A DNA stretch of 64,000 nt from Pseudomonadales bacterium (GCA_024234815.1 JACKNO010000001.1:310001-374000); one strand, 5' to 3'. Positions 43,597-52,996 are shown, counted from the stretch's first letter. Notes: a model not told the origin generated them from the sequence alone. A program made the numbers and translations.

Positions 43597-43791
43597 GGTT
43601 TGGGCCAGGTCATAGTTCGACTTCGCCCATCCATGGTCTCAGACGGTCCGATGCCGGTACACCCCACGGCCAGTGCTCCATATTAGTTCGAGCTTAAAGT
43701 CCTCCAGCTATGCCCGCCTTCATTTCCGAATTCTTCGGGGCTGTCGACCCATGAACCGTGATAAGCGGTGGGGGCGATTTATCAGCACAAA
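43597..43791. other. Non-coding gap with no recognisable element
   Basis: This 195-base gap follows rpiA and precedes the 3' end of the FAD oxidoreductase gene. All six frames are broken at short distance. It has no terminator-like hairpin that I can see and no repeat matching elsewhere in the window. It could be a decayed gene or mobile-element remnant, but nothing identifies it. Confidence 0.4.
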
Positions 43792-45189
43792 CTAATCAAA
43801 AATCTTACCCGGGTTCATAATCCCCTGCGGATCAAACACGCGCTTGATCTGCCGCATGATCTCAACCTCCAGCGGCGAACGACTGTAGTGCAGGTAATCT
43901 TTTTTGAGCAGGCCCACACCGTGCTCGGCCGAAACACTGCCGCCGTACCGCTGCACAATCTCGAAAACCTGCTTGCTCACCTCGCCGCAGCGGCGCTGGA
44001 ACTCATCCATAACCATCGCGTCCGGTTTCAGCACATTGAGGTGCAGGTTGCCATCTCCGATGTGGCCGTACCACACGATCTCGAACTCAGGGTAGCTGGC
44101 GTTGACCACAGCCTCTATATCGGCGAGAAAAGCCGGCACCCGTGAAACCAGCGTTGATATGTCGTTCTTGTAAGGGGTCCAGCGGGAGAGCGTTTCGGAA
44201 ATATCCTCGCGCAAACGCCACAAATTCCGGGCCTGGGCCACACTCTGGCTGACCACCCCATCCAGGACCCAGCCCTGCTCCACGCAGTGCTCGAAAAGAC
44301 CCATCGCCTTTTCCATGGCCGGCTCGTCGGGCGCTTCGAATTCCAGCAGGGCGTAGTAGGCAGCTGGGGTCGCGAAAGGGCGCTGCAAACCCTGGTGCTC
44401 GACCACTTTTTCCAGGGCCAGCTCCGAGAAAAACTCGAAGGCACTCAATTCGATGCCGTCCTGGAACACACCCAGCACTGACATGATCGACGCCATATCA
44501 GGCACTCCCAACACCATCACCGCAAGATTGTGCGGTGGCCTGCTCAGGGACATCGTCGCCTCGACGACTATCCCGAGGGTACCCTCCGCGCCGATAACCA
44601 GCTGTCGCAGATCGTAGCCCGCATTGTTCTTGACCAGGCCGCGGTTCAGGTCGAGAAGCTCCCCCGTACCGGTGACCAGCTTGAGGCCGGCAACCCAGTC
44701 GCGGGTCATACCGTGACGGATGACCTTGATGCCGCCTGCGTTGGTAGAAATATTGCCGCCAATCTGGCTGGAACCGCTGGAGGCGAAATCCACCGGGTAA
44801 AACAATCCCTGCTCCTCGGCGAACTGTTGCAGTTGCGCGGTCACCACGCCGGCCCCGCAGCGGACCGTGCGATCCACCGGGTTGAAGTCCTCTATCCGGT
44901 TGAGCCGGTCAAGCGCCAGCACCAGTTCGCCACTGCGGGCGACGGCGCCCGCGCTGAGACCGGTGCGGCCGCCGGAGGGCACAATCGCCGTTCGCTCGCG
45001 GGCGGCCAGGCGCACAATGTCCTGAACCTCGGCGATCGTCGATGGCAACACAACCGCTACCGGGTCGGGCGTAATGGCCCTGGTCCAGTCGCGGCCGTAC
45101 TCAAGCAGGGAATCCGCATCCGTCAGCACCCGTTCGGACCCGACTATATGACGCAATGAGCTCAGGATATTGTTGTCTGGGGATGTCAC
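43792..45189 (-). CDS. FAD-binding oxidoreductase, D-2-hydroxyglutarate dehydrogenase-like
   Basis: 465 residues, GTG start at 45189. The FAD-binding type 4 domain shows VPSGGRTGLSAGAVA and IGGNISTNAGGIKVIRHGMT; the C-terminal FAD-oxidase domain shows WYGHIGDGNLHLNV and SAEHGVGLLKKDYL. In Pseudomonas the orthologous gene next to serA encodes D-2-hydroxyglutarate dehydrogenase, which recycles the D-2-hydroxyglutarate made by SerA; the divergent serA here supports that reading. GlcD-like glycolate or D-lactate oxidation is the alternative. Confidence 0.87.
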   Translation of the reverse strand: MTSPDNNILSSLRHIVGSERVLTDADSLLEYGRDWTRAITPDPVAVVLPSTIAEVQDIVRLAARERTAIVPSGGRTGLSAGAVARSGELVLALDRLNRIEDFNPVDRTVRCGAGVVTAQLQQFAEEQGLFYPVDFASSGSSQIGGNISTNAGGIKVIRHGMTRDWVAGLKLVTGTGELLDLNRGLVKNNAGYDLRQLVIGAEGTLGIVVEATMSLSRPPHNLAVMVLGVPDMASIMSVLGVFQDGIELSAFEFFSELALEKVVEHQGLQRPFATPAAYYALLEFEAPDEPAMEKAMGLFEHCVEQGWVLDGVVSQSVAQARNLWRLREDISETLSRWTPYKNDISTLVSRVPAFLADIEAVVNASYPEFEIVWYGHIGDGNLHLNVLKPDAMVMDEFQRRCGEVSKQVFEIVQRYGGSVSAEHGVGLLKKDYLHYSRSPLEVEIMRQIKRVFDPQGIMNPGKIFD

Positions 45190-45215
45190 CGGGGCTACCT
45201 CGGATAGTATTTTTC

Positions 45216-45259
45216 ACGCGCCGTTTCTGCGCGCGCGCATGGTACCATACGCGCCGTTT
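45216..45259. promoter_or_regulatory. Structured divergent promoter region: 22-base dyad inside an 11-base direct repeat
   Basis: ACGCGCCGTTT occurs at 45216-45226 and 45249-45259, 33 bases apart. Between and overlapping the second copy lies a dyad centred on ATGGTACCAT (45239-45248) with flanking GCGCG/CGCGC arms (45233-45254, one mismatched pair). It sits midway between the divergent starts of serA and the D-2-hydroxyglutarate dehydrogenase-like gene, so it could let one regulator control both. Confidence 0.5.
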
Positions 45260-45321
45260 TTCCCGCACAGGCAGCTCGCCTGGCAGGCCCCCTATTACAC
45301 CAGTCAAGGATTATCATCGCT

Positions 45322-46551
45322 ATGGCTCAGCAGTCACTTGAGAAAAGCAAAATAAGGTTTTTGTTACTGGAGGGGGTGCACCACTCCGCCGTCGAAACCC
45401 TGGAAAAAGCCGGCTATCACAATATCGAGCTGCACCAGAAAGCACTGCCCCCCGAGGAACTCAAGGTAGCCATTGCCGATGCGCATTTCGTAGGTATACG
45501 CTCGCGCACCCAGCTTACGGCGGATATCTTTGACGCGGCCAGAAAGCTTGTTGCTGTAGGCTGTTTCTGTATCGGTACCAACCAGGTGGATCTGAAGGCA
45601 GCCACCAACAAAGGCGTCGTCGTGTTCAACGCGCCTTTTTCAAATACACGTAGCGTAGCCGAGCTGGTAATCGCGGAGGCTATACTCCTGCTGCGCGGGG
45701 TCGCCGAGAAAAACGCGGCGGCACACCGGGGACAATGGCTGAAATCCGCCGCGAATTCATTCGAGATCCGCGGCAAGGTACTGGGCATTATCGGCTACGG
45801 CAATATCGGCATGCAGTTGGGTGTTATCGCTGAAGGCCTTGGCATGCAGGTGTTGTTTTACGATGTCGTCAATAAATTGCCCATGGGCAATGCGCGCCAG
45901 GTTACCAGCCTCAACCAGTTGCTGGCCCGCTCTGACGTGGTAAGCCTGCATGTGCCCGAGAGCCGATCTACGCGGTATATGATCGGTGCCTCCCAGTTGG
46001 CCGCAATGAAGGCCGGGGCCATCCTTATCAATGCCTCCCGCGGCACCGTGGTGGACATCGACGCCCTGGCACATGGCCTGGAATCGGGACATCTGGGCGG
46101 CGCCGGTATCGATGTCTTCCCGGTAGAGCCCCGCTCCAATGACGATGAGTTCGTCTCGGTATTGCGCCGCTTCGATAACACTTTCCTAACGCCCCATATC
46201 GGCGGCAGCACCATAGAAGCGCAGGAAAATATTGGAATGGAAGTGGCCGAGAAGCTGGCCCACTATAGCGATAACGGCACCAGCACCTCGTCAGTAAACT
46301 TCCCCGAGGTGGCATTGCCAGCCCACGAGGGCAGCCACAGACTGCTGCACATCCACCACAATACGCCCGGGATCATGGGCGCTATCAACCGGGTGTTCTC
46401 CGACAGCAATCTGAACGTCGCGGCCCAGTATCTCCAGACCAATGAAGCTGTTGGCTATGTGGTTATCGATATCGATGCGGAATACAGTGATATGGCCCTG
46501 TCGCGACTGTCCAGCATAGAGGGCACCATTCGCTGCCGCGTGCTGTTCTGA
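45322..46551 (+). CDS. serA: D-3-phosphoglycerate dehydrogenase
   Basis: 409 residues, E. coli SerA length. Rossmann motif GIIGYGNIGMQLG, catalytic Arg in NASRGTVVDI, Glu in VFPVEP, His in TPHIGGST. The C-terminal ACT domain (about 335-409) binds serine for feedback inhibition. It oxidises 3-phosphoglycerate in serine biosynthesis and may reduce 2-oxoglutarate to D-2-hydroxyglutarate, which the divergent FAD enzyme would reoxidise. ATG 45322 has AAGGA upstream. Confidence 0.96.
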   Translation: MAQQSLEKSKIRFLLLEGVHHSAVETLEKAGYHNIELHQKALPPEELKVAIADAHFVGIRSRTQLTADIFDAARKLVAVGCFCIGTNQVDLKAATNKGVVVFNAPFSNTRSVAELVIAEAILLLRGVAEKNAAAHRGQWLKSAANSFEIRGKVLGIIGYGNIGMQLGVIAEGLGMQVLFYDVVNKLPMGNARQVTSLNQLLARSDVVSLHVPESRSTRYMIGASQLAAMKAGAILINASRGTVVDIDALAHGLESGHLGGAGIDVFPVEPRSNDDEFVSVLRRFDNTFLTPHIGGSTIEAQENIGMEVAEKLAHYSDNGTSTSSVNFPEVALPAHEGSHRLLHIHHNTPGIMGAINRVFSDSNLNVAAQYLQTNEAVGYVVIDIDAEYSDMALSRLSSIEGTIRCRVLF

Positions 46552-46648
46552 CGATGTTATGCATAACGGCTGTAGCCCGGCGCCCGATCAGCACTTATGA
46601 TAGATAAATTGATAGCGCTATAAGCAGGGGTTTGTCATCACCCAAATT

Positions 46649-48268
46649 GTGGAAATGCTGGGCCGGGCCCGCGGCTGCCTTGCGCGCGGCGATGTGGCTC
46701 GCGCAGAGCAGTTCTTTCGCCAGGTCGTGGCCGCTGACAGCCGTAACCGGGAAGCGTTGGAACAGCTGGTAATGATAAGCCTGCGGCGCGGCCAGGCCGA
46801 TACGGCCGAGGGCTTGTTGCGGCAGCTTGCTACGGCCTACCCCGGGGAACCACTCTACTGTGATCGCCTCGCGACCCTGCTGGCAAAGCGCGGCCGCGGC
46901 GCGGAAGCGATCACCTGGTACCGCAAACTGCTGGCCGCTCGACCGGCCCTCAACAACAGTCGCTACAACCTGGCACGCCTGTTGAAAAGCGAAGGTCTTA
47001 TGCAGGAGGCGCTGCAGGAGTATCGCAACTGCCTCACGCGCAAAATCGACTGCCCGGAAGAGGTGCTGTCAAATATCAGCATCGTCCATACCAACCTGCA
47101 TCAGCACGAGGAAGCCCGCCAGGCACTAGAGGCGGCGCTCCAGCATAACCCTGACTATATACCGGCACTGTACAACCTGGCGCTGCTACAGGAAGAGGAG
47201 GGCGACTGGCCGGCAGCGCGGGCCGCTTACGAGCGTATATTGGGTCTTGAACCGATGCACCCGGGCGCACTTGCGCACCTTGCCAATGGCGAGAAAATCG
47301 CAGATCCTGCGCACCCTGTAATCGGCCAGTTGCAAGCTGCACTGGGGCGAGACAAACTGGCGCCTGAAGCGCGGGAAGACATGCTGTACGCACTGGGTAA
47401 AGCGCTGGACGATTGCCAACAGTTCGATTCCGGCTTTGACTATTACCAGCAGGCGAACGAGATCAGTCGCAAACGCTGTGGCGCCTATAACCGGGATGAG
47501 CATGAACGCCTCGTCGATAAGCTGATCTCTCACTGCGACCAGCAATGGGTAGAGTCAATAGAACCGGTGTCGGATGCGCCGCTGGTATTTATCAGTGGTA
47601 TGTTCCGCTCCGGTACCACTTTGCTGGAGCAGGTGCTCGCCGCACATCCGGCGCTGGGAGCTGGCGGCGAGATCGATTTTTTCCAACGCGCTGTCACACC
47701 ATTCCCCGCGGGCCTCGTAACAGCAAATACCGCGCAACTGCGCTCAATCGGCCGGGACTATGTGGACTACCTAACGCGGCATTTTCCCGCACAGGCCAGG
47801 GTGACGAACAAGCGCCCTGACAATTTGCTCTGCCTGGGATTGTTCAGGGCCCTGTTTCCAAACGCGCGTGTGATAAACACCGTGCGTGATCCGCTGGATA
47901 ACTGTATCTCGGTGTTTTTCCAGCCCCTGGAAGCCGAACAGGCTTACGCCAACGATTTGCTGGATACGGGGCACTATTACCTGCAGTGCCAACGATTGGC
48001 GGCACATTGGCAATCGCTGCTGGGCGATAGCATGATCGAGCTGAGTTACGAGTCCCTGGTGGAAATGCCACAGTCCAGCATTGGGCGGGCACTGGAGTTC
48101 CTGCAACTTGAGTGGCATGAGGGCTGTCTCACCTTCCACGAGGCCACTAACCGGGTACGCACTGCCAGTGTGCACCAGGTACGCCGCCCGTTGTATAGCA
48201 GTTCCATCGGCCGCTGGAAGAATTACGCCAATCAGCTTGCCACACTCGATACGTATCTGCGGACTTGA
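46649..48268 (+). CDS. TPR-domain sulfotransferase
   Basis: About 539 residues. TPR-like helical repeats fill the first half (ARAEQFFRQVVAADSRNREA, HEEARQALEAALQHNPDYIP). The second half is a PAPS-dependent sulfotransferase: the 5'-phosphosulfate loop is FISGMFRSGTTLLEQVL, and a 3'-phosphate-binding region is likely around RVINTVRDPLDNCISVFF. It should transfer sulfate from PAPS to a small molecule, glycan or peptide; the acceptor is unknown. The start is uncertain: GTG 46649 lacks a ribosome-binding site at normal spacing. Confidence 0.85.
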   Translation: MEMLGRARGCLARGDVARAEQFFRQVVAADSRNREALEQLVMISLRRGQADTAEGLLRQLATAYPGEPLYCDRLATLLAKRGRGAEAITWYRKLLAARPALNNSRYNLARLLKSEGLMQEALQEYRNCLTRKIDCPEEVLSNISIVHTNLHQHEEARQALEAALQHNPDYIPALYNLALLQEEEGDWPAARAAYERILGLEPMHPGALAHLANGEKIADPAHPVIGQLQAALGRDKLAPEAREDMLYALGKALDDCQQFDSGFDYYQQANEISRKRCGAYNRDEHERLVDKLISHCDQQWVESIEPVSDAPLVFISGMFRSGTTLLEQVLAAHPALGAGGEIDFFQRAVTPFPAGLVTANTAQLRSIGRDYVDYLTRHFPAQARVTNKRPDNLLCLGLFRALFPNARVINTVRDPLDNCISVFFQPLEAEQAYANDLLDTGHYYLQCQRLAAHWQSLLGDSMIELSYESLVEMPQSSIGRALEFLQLEWHEGCLTFHEATNRVRTASVHQVRRPLYSSSIGRWKNYANQLATLDTYLRT

Positions 48269-48385
48269 GTTCACCGCGTCCGTAAGAAATCACCCGGAAC
48301 TACCTTTGGACGACTTTACCGGAACTTCTCCCGTCCGGGCGGGATAACTGCGGGCTTGCCAGTTTCACGCTAGAAAAACCCAAAA

Positions 48386-48410
48386 AAAAACCACCCGAAG
48401 GTGGTTTTTT
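48386..48410. terminator. Bidirectional terminator between the sulfotransferase and receptor genes
   Basis: CCACC (48391-48395) and GGTGG (48400-48404) close a CGAA tetraloop, extended by A and T tracts on either side. It serves both converging genes. Confidence 0.88.
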
Positions 48411-48460
48411 CAAGGTTCCTCCAGACCCGACCGGAGCCGGGGCTGGAAGAATCTGGTGCT

Positions 48461-51349
48461 TTAGAAACCGATCGTTGCACCCACGTAGAAGTAACGGCCC
48501 ATGGCGTCGTACATGCCCGGGAAGGTGTTACCGTTTCCGTAGATGGAAGGACCGGCGCCGTTACCTGCGATAGGCGGTGCCTTGTCAGTGGCGTTGTTGA
48601 CACCGGCGCGGACACTGGCCCACTCGTTGATGTCCCAAATACCTGCGATATCCAGGTAGTTGACTTCATCGAGGTCGCGGAACTCGTTGAGGTCCTTCAC
48701 GTCACTGATGTAGCGCCACTGGGCACTGGCCGTAACACTCCAGGGCGTAGTCCATGTTGCCCGGAAGTTGTTACGAGTATCAGGCGTCGGCTGGCCACAA
48801 ACTGAACCCCAGTTGCCTGCGCAGTCAGTTGTAGGCGCGCCACTCAGTTCCTGAGTGTCCCAGCTGTCGACATAGGACAGAACGTTGTTGAGCTCCACAC
48901 TGCCCCAGCTGCCTACGTCAAACTGGTATACAGCGACAAAGTCGACACCCTTGACCTGCTCGTTCGCGAGGTTGTCCTGCAGTGCTTCGATGCGGCCACT
49001 CTTGTTGACATCGGAACCAACCCAGAGGTCACCACCGTTACCACGGCGAACCTTGGCACACTGGGAGTCATCGCCATCGAGACACTCGGTCAGGATGAAT
49101 TCAGGCGTCAGGTTGCTGATGCCGTCCTCGATCTTGATGTCGTAGTAGTCGATGGTCAGGCTCAGGCCTTCCACCATATCCGGGGTAAGTACGATACCAA
49201 CGGTATAGGTGTCGGACTTCTCCGGTGACAGGTTGGTGTTACCGCCCTGCAGGTAGTTGTACTGGCCAGCCGGGGAGTCGAAATTCTTACCCCAGTTGCC
49301 GGCCTGCAGGCCACTTCGCGCACACTCCGCCTGGGTATAACCGCCGGCACTCTTGCCGCCGGCAACACCGTCGGAACAGGGGTCGCCCGTCATATCAAAC
49401 AGGTTGAAACCCTGCGGCAGGAACAGTTCCTGGATGTTGGGGGCGCGTACCGCACGCTGGTAGCTGGCACGTGCCTTGACCTGGGAGTTGAACGCCCAAC
49501 CCAGACGCACACCGTAGGTGTTGGTGGTTTCACCGTAGTCGTAATCGGAGTAACGGTAACCGCCATCCAGTACAACCTGGTCCATCAGGGTCTTGCCTTC
49601 AACAACCGGGATGCTGGCTTCCATGAAGCCTTCCTTCACCTCGTAGCTGCCTGAGACCGCCTGGGTGGCACCACCCTGGCCGGCGCCCAGACCATCCTGG
49701 AAGCCCTTGTCAGGGTTGAAGTCCAGGTTTTCCTTGCGATATTCAGCACCGAGGACCACGTCTATGCCATCGTTGGCGAAGGGTGACTTGATACCGTAAT
49801 CGCCGAGGTTACCCTCGACATAGCCGGATGCAATGGTCTGTTCCGTGCTACCGCGAGCGAACAGGGGCAATACCAGGTAATTCAGTGCCTCGTCGGTCAC
49901 ACCGCCGGTCTCAAACACGTTCCAGGGCACACAGTTGGGGTCACTGCCGTCAATCACACCCTGACAGACGATATTGCCGGTATTCGGATCGACGACAGCC
50001 TGCAGTGACTTGGCGATGTTTGGGCTTGCCAGGTCGTTCTGGTAGGTGTTGGACATATCCACCTGCGAGCGCAGGAAGTAGGTGTCATAACGCCAGGTGT
50101 CGTTGATCTCACCGCGCAGGCCGAAAACGCCGCGGAAGGAGTTGTACTCGAGATCCTGCTGACGGTTACCACCTTCGACATTACGACGGCCCAGGTATGC
50201 GGTCTGGACGTCGTCCTTGGTCAGCCCGAACTGGCCACAGAGGGCGTCGAACTGCTGGTCGGACATGAAGGCGTTGTTACAGGGAATGGTATCGGTCACG
50301 AAGAACGCGCCGGAGGGGGCGATCTGGGACACGGTGCTGTCATTCATGTACATCAACTCGGTGTACGCTTCCACGTGCTCGTTGACGTCGTAATGGGCGA
50401 ATGAACCCAGGGTATAACGCTTGTCAGGGCGCTGGTAGTAGTTCAGGGCGCCGTAGTTGTACGTTTCGCCCTGGCGATCTACAAAATTATTGCCCTGCAC
50501 GATGTAGTCAAAGGTATCGAAGTCCGTGAATCGACCCTGCGGGATGGTGGAAGAACCGAAACAGCCGGTGGCATCGTCGCTAAGGGCACATGCTGAATAG
50601 TCGCGATCCTTCTGCAGGATCGGGTCGATCTTACGGTAGGTGGCGTAAGCAACAGCGTTACCGCGGCCGCCATCGAAGTTGCCACCGAGGATGAAAGAAA
50701 GATCGTTCATGTCGCCGTCAGTGGTGTCGCCGCTGGGTGCCGGGTAGCCGGCGTCCTCAACAATACCCTGCCACTTGTTGCTGCGGTTGTCGTGGTTGTA
50801 GGCGCTGTACTGGTAGTCCAGTTTCACACCCTCGAAATCGTCCATCATGATGAAGTTGACAACACCCGCTACCGCGTCGGAACCGTAGGTTGCCGATGCA
50901 CCACCGGTGAGCACTTCAACCGTCTTGATCAGTGCGCCCGGAATCTGGTTGATGTCGGCACCGACACCACCCTGCAGCGGCGAACCGGCAGGCATGCGAC
51001 GACCGTTGATCAATACCAGGGTCCGCTCGTCACCAAGGTTACGCAGGTTCAAAGTTGCAGTACCTGTGGCGCCGTTGGAGTTGGTGGTGTTCTGTTGCGA
51101 GTAAACCTGCGGCAAGGTACGCATCATGTCCTCGACACGAACCGTGCCGGCGAACTTGAGTTCTTCAGCGCTTACCTGGGTAACCGGGCTGGCACTGACA
51201 AGGTTGGCCCGCGTAATACGCGAACCCGTTACGATGACTTCTTCCAACTGATTGGCGCTTAACTCCTGGGCGTTTGCAGGCATGAACGTCAGAGACGAGA
51301 TACCGAGCGCTGCACCAACAGCTATGGATAGCTGGGTCTTCTTCAACAT
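48461..51349 (-). CDS. TonB-dependent outer-membrane receptor
   Basis: 962 residues. Signal peptide 1-27 (ending MPANAQ), a TonB-box-like EEVIVTGSRI near residue 36, and a plug domain (about 45-165: GTVRVEDMMRTLPQVYS, VLINGRRMPAG, GGASATYGSDAVAGVVNF). The 22-stranded barrel follows and ends in a terminal Phe (YVGATIGF), the outer-membrane insertion signal. The opening matches the VTGSRI receptor group common in marine gammaproteobacteria. The ligand is unknown; no Fur box is evident. It would be energised by the TonB complex at 22-26 kb. GGGGAAAC precedes ATG 51349. Confidence 0.93.
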   Translation of the reverse strand: MLKKTQLSIAVGAALGISSLTFMPANAQELSANQLEEVIVTGSRITRANLVSASPVTQVSAEELKFAGTVRVEDMMRTLPQVYSQQNTTNSNGATGTATLNLRNLGDERTLVLINGRRMPAGSPLQGGVGADINQIPGALIKTVEVLTGGASATYGSDAVAGVVNFIMMDDFEGVKLDYQYSAYNHDNRSNKWQGIVEDAGYPAPSGDTTDGDMNDLSFILGGNFDGGRGNAVAYATYRKIDPILQKDRDYSACALSDDATGCFGSSTIPQGRFTDFDTFDYIVQGNNFVDRQGETYNYGALNYYQRPDKRYTLGSFAHYDVNEHVEAYTELMYMNDSTVSQIAPSGAFFVTDTIPCNNAFMSDQQFDALCGQFGLTKDDVQTAYLGRRNVEGGNRQQDLEYNSFRGVFGLRGEINDTWRYDTYFLRSQVDMSNTYQNDLASPNIAKSLQAVVDPNTGNIVCQGVIDGSDPNCVPWNVFETGGVTDEALNYLVLPLFARGSTEQTIASGYVEGNLGDYGIKSPFANDGIDVVLGAEYRKENLDFNPDKGFQDGLGAGQGGATQAVSGSYEVKEGFMEASIPVVEGKTLMDQVVLDGGYRYSDYDYGETTNTYGVRLGWAFNSQVKARASYQRAVRAPNIQELFLPQGFNLFDMTGDPCSDGVAGGKSAGGYTQAECARSGLQAGNWGKNFDSPAGQYNYLQGGNTNLSPEKSDTYTVGIVLTPDMVEGLSLTIDYYDIKIEDGISNLTPEFILTECLDGDDSQCAKVRRGNGGDLWVGSDVNKSGRIEALQDNLANEQVKGVDFVAVYQFDVGSWGSVELNNVLSYVDSWDTQELSGAPTTDCAGNWGSVCGQPTPDTRNNFRATWTTPWSVTASAQWRYISDVKDLNEFRDLDEVNYLDIAGIWDINEWASVRAGVNNATDKAPPIAGNGAGPSIYGNGNTFPGMYDAMGRYFYVGATIGF

Positions 51350-51531
51350 GTTGTTTCCCCTTATTTATCGATTTGTACGTTCTTCCCGAGGGACGTACCA
51401 CAGCTGGACTCTATACGAAGCCGCCAGCCAAATCCCCCGATGGGCGGCATTTTTGCATAAAATTACCATTTTTAGACCCCCCGCAAAGGATATTTACGGG
51501 CAAATCTGGGCAAGAGGGATGAAGCCTGGCC

Positions 51532-52002
51532 TCATTTCAGCCTCTTGACCCCTACAGCCTTGCCGTTCTCGACCAGTTCCATGGTGTAAAAGCCCATGAA
51601 ATTCTTGCTGATTCTGACCTCGGGGTTGGTCCCCCGGTAGGGATAACTGCCACCGAGCCGCTGCTGCCAGACCTGGCCGTTTTCCAGGTGGAACACGGTA
51701 TTGCCGGTCCAGCCTTTAAAAGGCTGCTGGATGACAGAGACGATCTCCGATTCAACGACAGCTTTCTTTACCTCTACATCGGTATTCAACAACACCTGCG
51801 AATCCTCGGCGGTGTACCGGATCAGGAAGTTGTTGAGGGCTTCCCGCTCCGCGGGAGTGAGTTTGTCCAGCCCCGAGGCCTGATACTCCTGTGGCGTCAT
51901 CAGGGCTTCGATGCCCGGAAAGGATTTATCATCCGCCGCCGCCAGCATGGGGCCAAGCAGCAGCGCCAGGGCGCACAGCATCCGGGTTATGGCGTATTTC
52001 AT
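51532..52002 (-). CDS. Small secreted protein of unknown function
   Basis: 156 residues. Signal peptide MKYAITRMLCALALLLGPML then AAADD gives a likely cleavage near residue 24. The mature region (PQEYQASGLDKLTPAEREAL, then VWQQRLGGSYPYRG, ISKNFMGFYTMEL) is of a type found in related marine genera next to metabolic genes. Function is not known. GAGGAAACT precedes ATG 52002. It is the last gene of the aldolase operon, eight bases after the hydrolase stop. Confidence 0.75.
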   Translation of the reverse strand: MKYAITRMLCALALLLGPMLAAADDKSFPGIEALMTPQEYQASGLDKLTPAEREALNNFLIRYTAEDSQVLLNTDVEVKKAVVESEIVSVIQQPFKGWTGNTVFHLENGQVWQQRLGGSYPYRGTNPEVRISKNFMGFYTMELVENGKAVGVKRLK

Positions 52003-52009
52003 AGTTTCC

Positions 52010-52996
52010 TCACTCTCTCAAAGGTATCCCGGCGGTCCCTCCGGCACCGGCGATAGCGGGTGCCAGGCCCTGCCCGACCAACCAGGCATCCACACTCGCG
52101 AGGTAATCCTGGCGCTGCGGCGCGGACTCGTTCGCCAACTGGTGACCGGCACCCGGCAGCCATTCTACCTCGCTGCCGGGAAATAGCCCCCGGTAAAACG
52201 CGATATTGTATCGCCCATCGACAGTGCGGTCAGCATCACCCTGCACTATCAGCGCCGGCCCCACACCGAGATCGTCCGGCGGGAGTGAATCCAGCCAGTT
52301 GCGCATCGCCGTCACCCAGGCTACCGGCAAACGCCGGCACTGCAGGGGGTCCTGCCGCAGGAAATCCAGGAAAGCCTCGTCACTGCTGTTCGCGGTGAAT
52401 TTCCGCTCTATGCTCTGCGCGAAGGGTCGCAGCAGGGTGTGGGTCAGGCGCCCCAGCGCCCAGCCGTAGGGGCGCAGCAATGGGGCGAGCAGGACCACGG
52501 CGGCAAACGGCCAGGCGTGGCGCCGGGCAAACTCGATGAGGGCGGCACCACCCGTGCTCTGGGCCATCGCCCACAAGGGAAGCCGGGGAAGCTGTGACTG
52601 GGCGAGCACGGCTGCGATGGCATCGCCATACTCGGCAAAATCATTGATTGTTGCGGGTTCGCCCGTGGACAGCCCGTGACCGGGCAGGTCAAAAATCAGG
52701 ACATTGCAGTTACGTGACAGCCCGTACTCGATCAGCTTGTCAAACAGGCCGCTGTGATCGTAGTAGCCGTGGACCAATAGCATATTGCTGCCGGCGCCGG
52801 CCTGCAGCCATCGGTGTACCGCCAGGGTGTAGTCGCCGGAAACCACCGTTCCGACCCTGTAATCCAGCCCCGGCAGGCGGTCGTGGAAATCAATGCCGTA
52901 AAATCGGCAGAACTCGCTCTGCAGGGAGCTTGGCGGCCCCGACCCGGGAAATGGCGGCAGCTGGTCGCGCAGCTCCCGCAACTGCTCCGGCGTCAA
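52010..52996 (-). CDS. Alpha/beta-hydrolase
   Basis: 328 residues, TTG start at 52996 (MTPEQLRELRDQL). Alpha/beta-hydrolase pattern: oxyanion region LLVHGYYDHSG, the nucleophile Ser in MAQSTGGAAL (Gln-Ser-Thr-Gly-Gly), Asp in VQGDADRTVD and His in GAGHQLANE. It resembles serine aminopeptidase/monoacylglycerol-lipase-like members; substrate unknown. It begins nine bases after the aldolase stop, so it belongs to the same operon, which is not its usual place in E. coli or Pseudomonas. Confidence 0.82.
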   Translation of the reverse strand: MTPEQLRELRDQLPPFPGSGPPSSLQSEFCRFYGIDFHDRLPGLDYRVGTVVSGDYTLAVHRWLQAGAGSNMLLVHGYYDHSGLFDKLIEYGLSRNCNVLIFDLPGHGLSTGEPATINDFAEYGDAIAAVLAQSQLPRLPLWAMAQSTGGAALIEFARRHAWPFAAVVLLAPLLRPYGWALGRLTHTLLRPFAQSIERKFTANSSDEAFLDFLRQDPLQCRRLPVAWVTAMRNWLDSLPPDDLGVGPALIVQGDADRTVDGRYNIAFYRGLFPGSEVEWLPGAGHQLANESAPQRQDYLASVDAWLVGQGLAPAIAGAGGTAGIPLRE

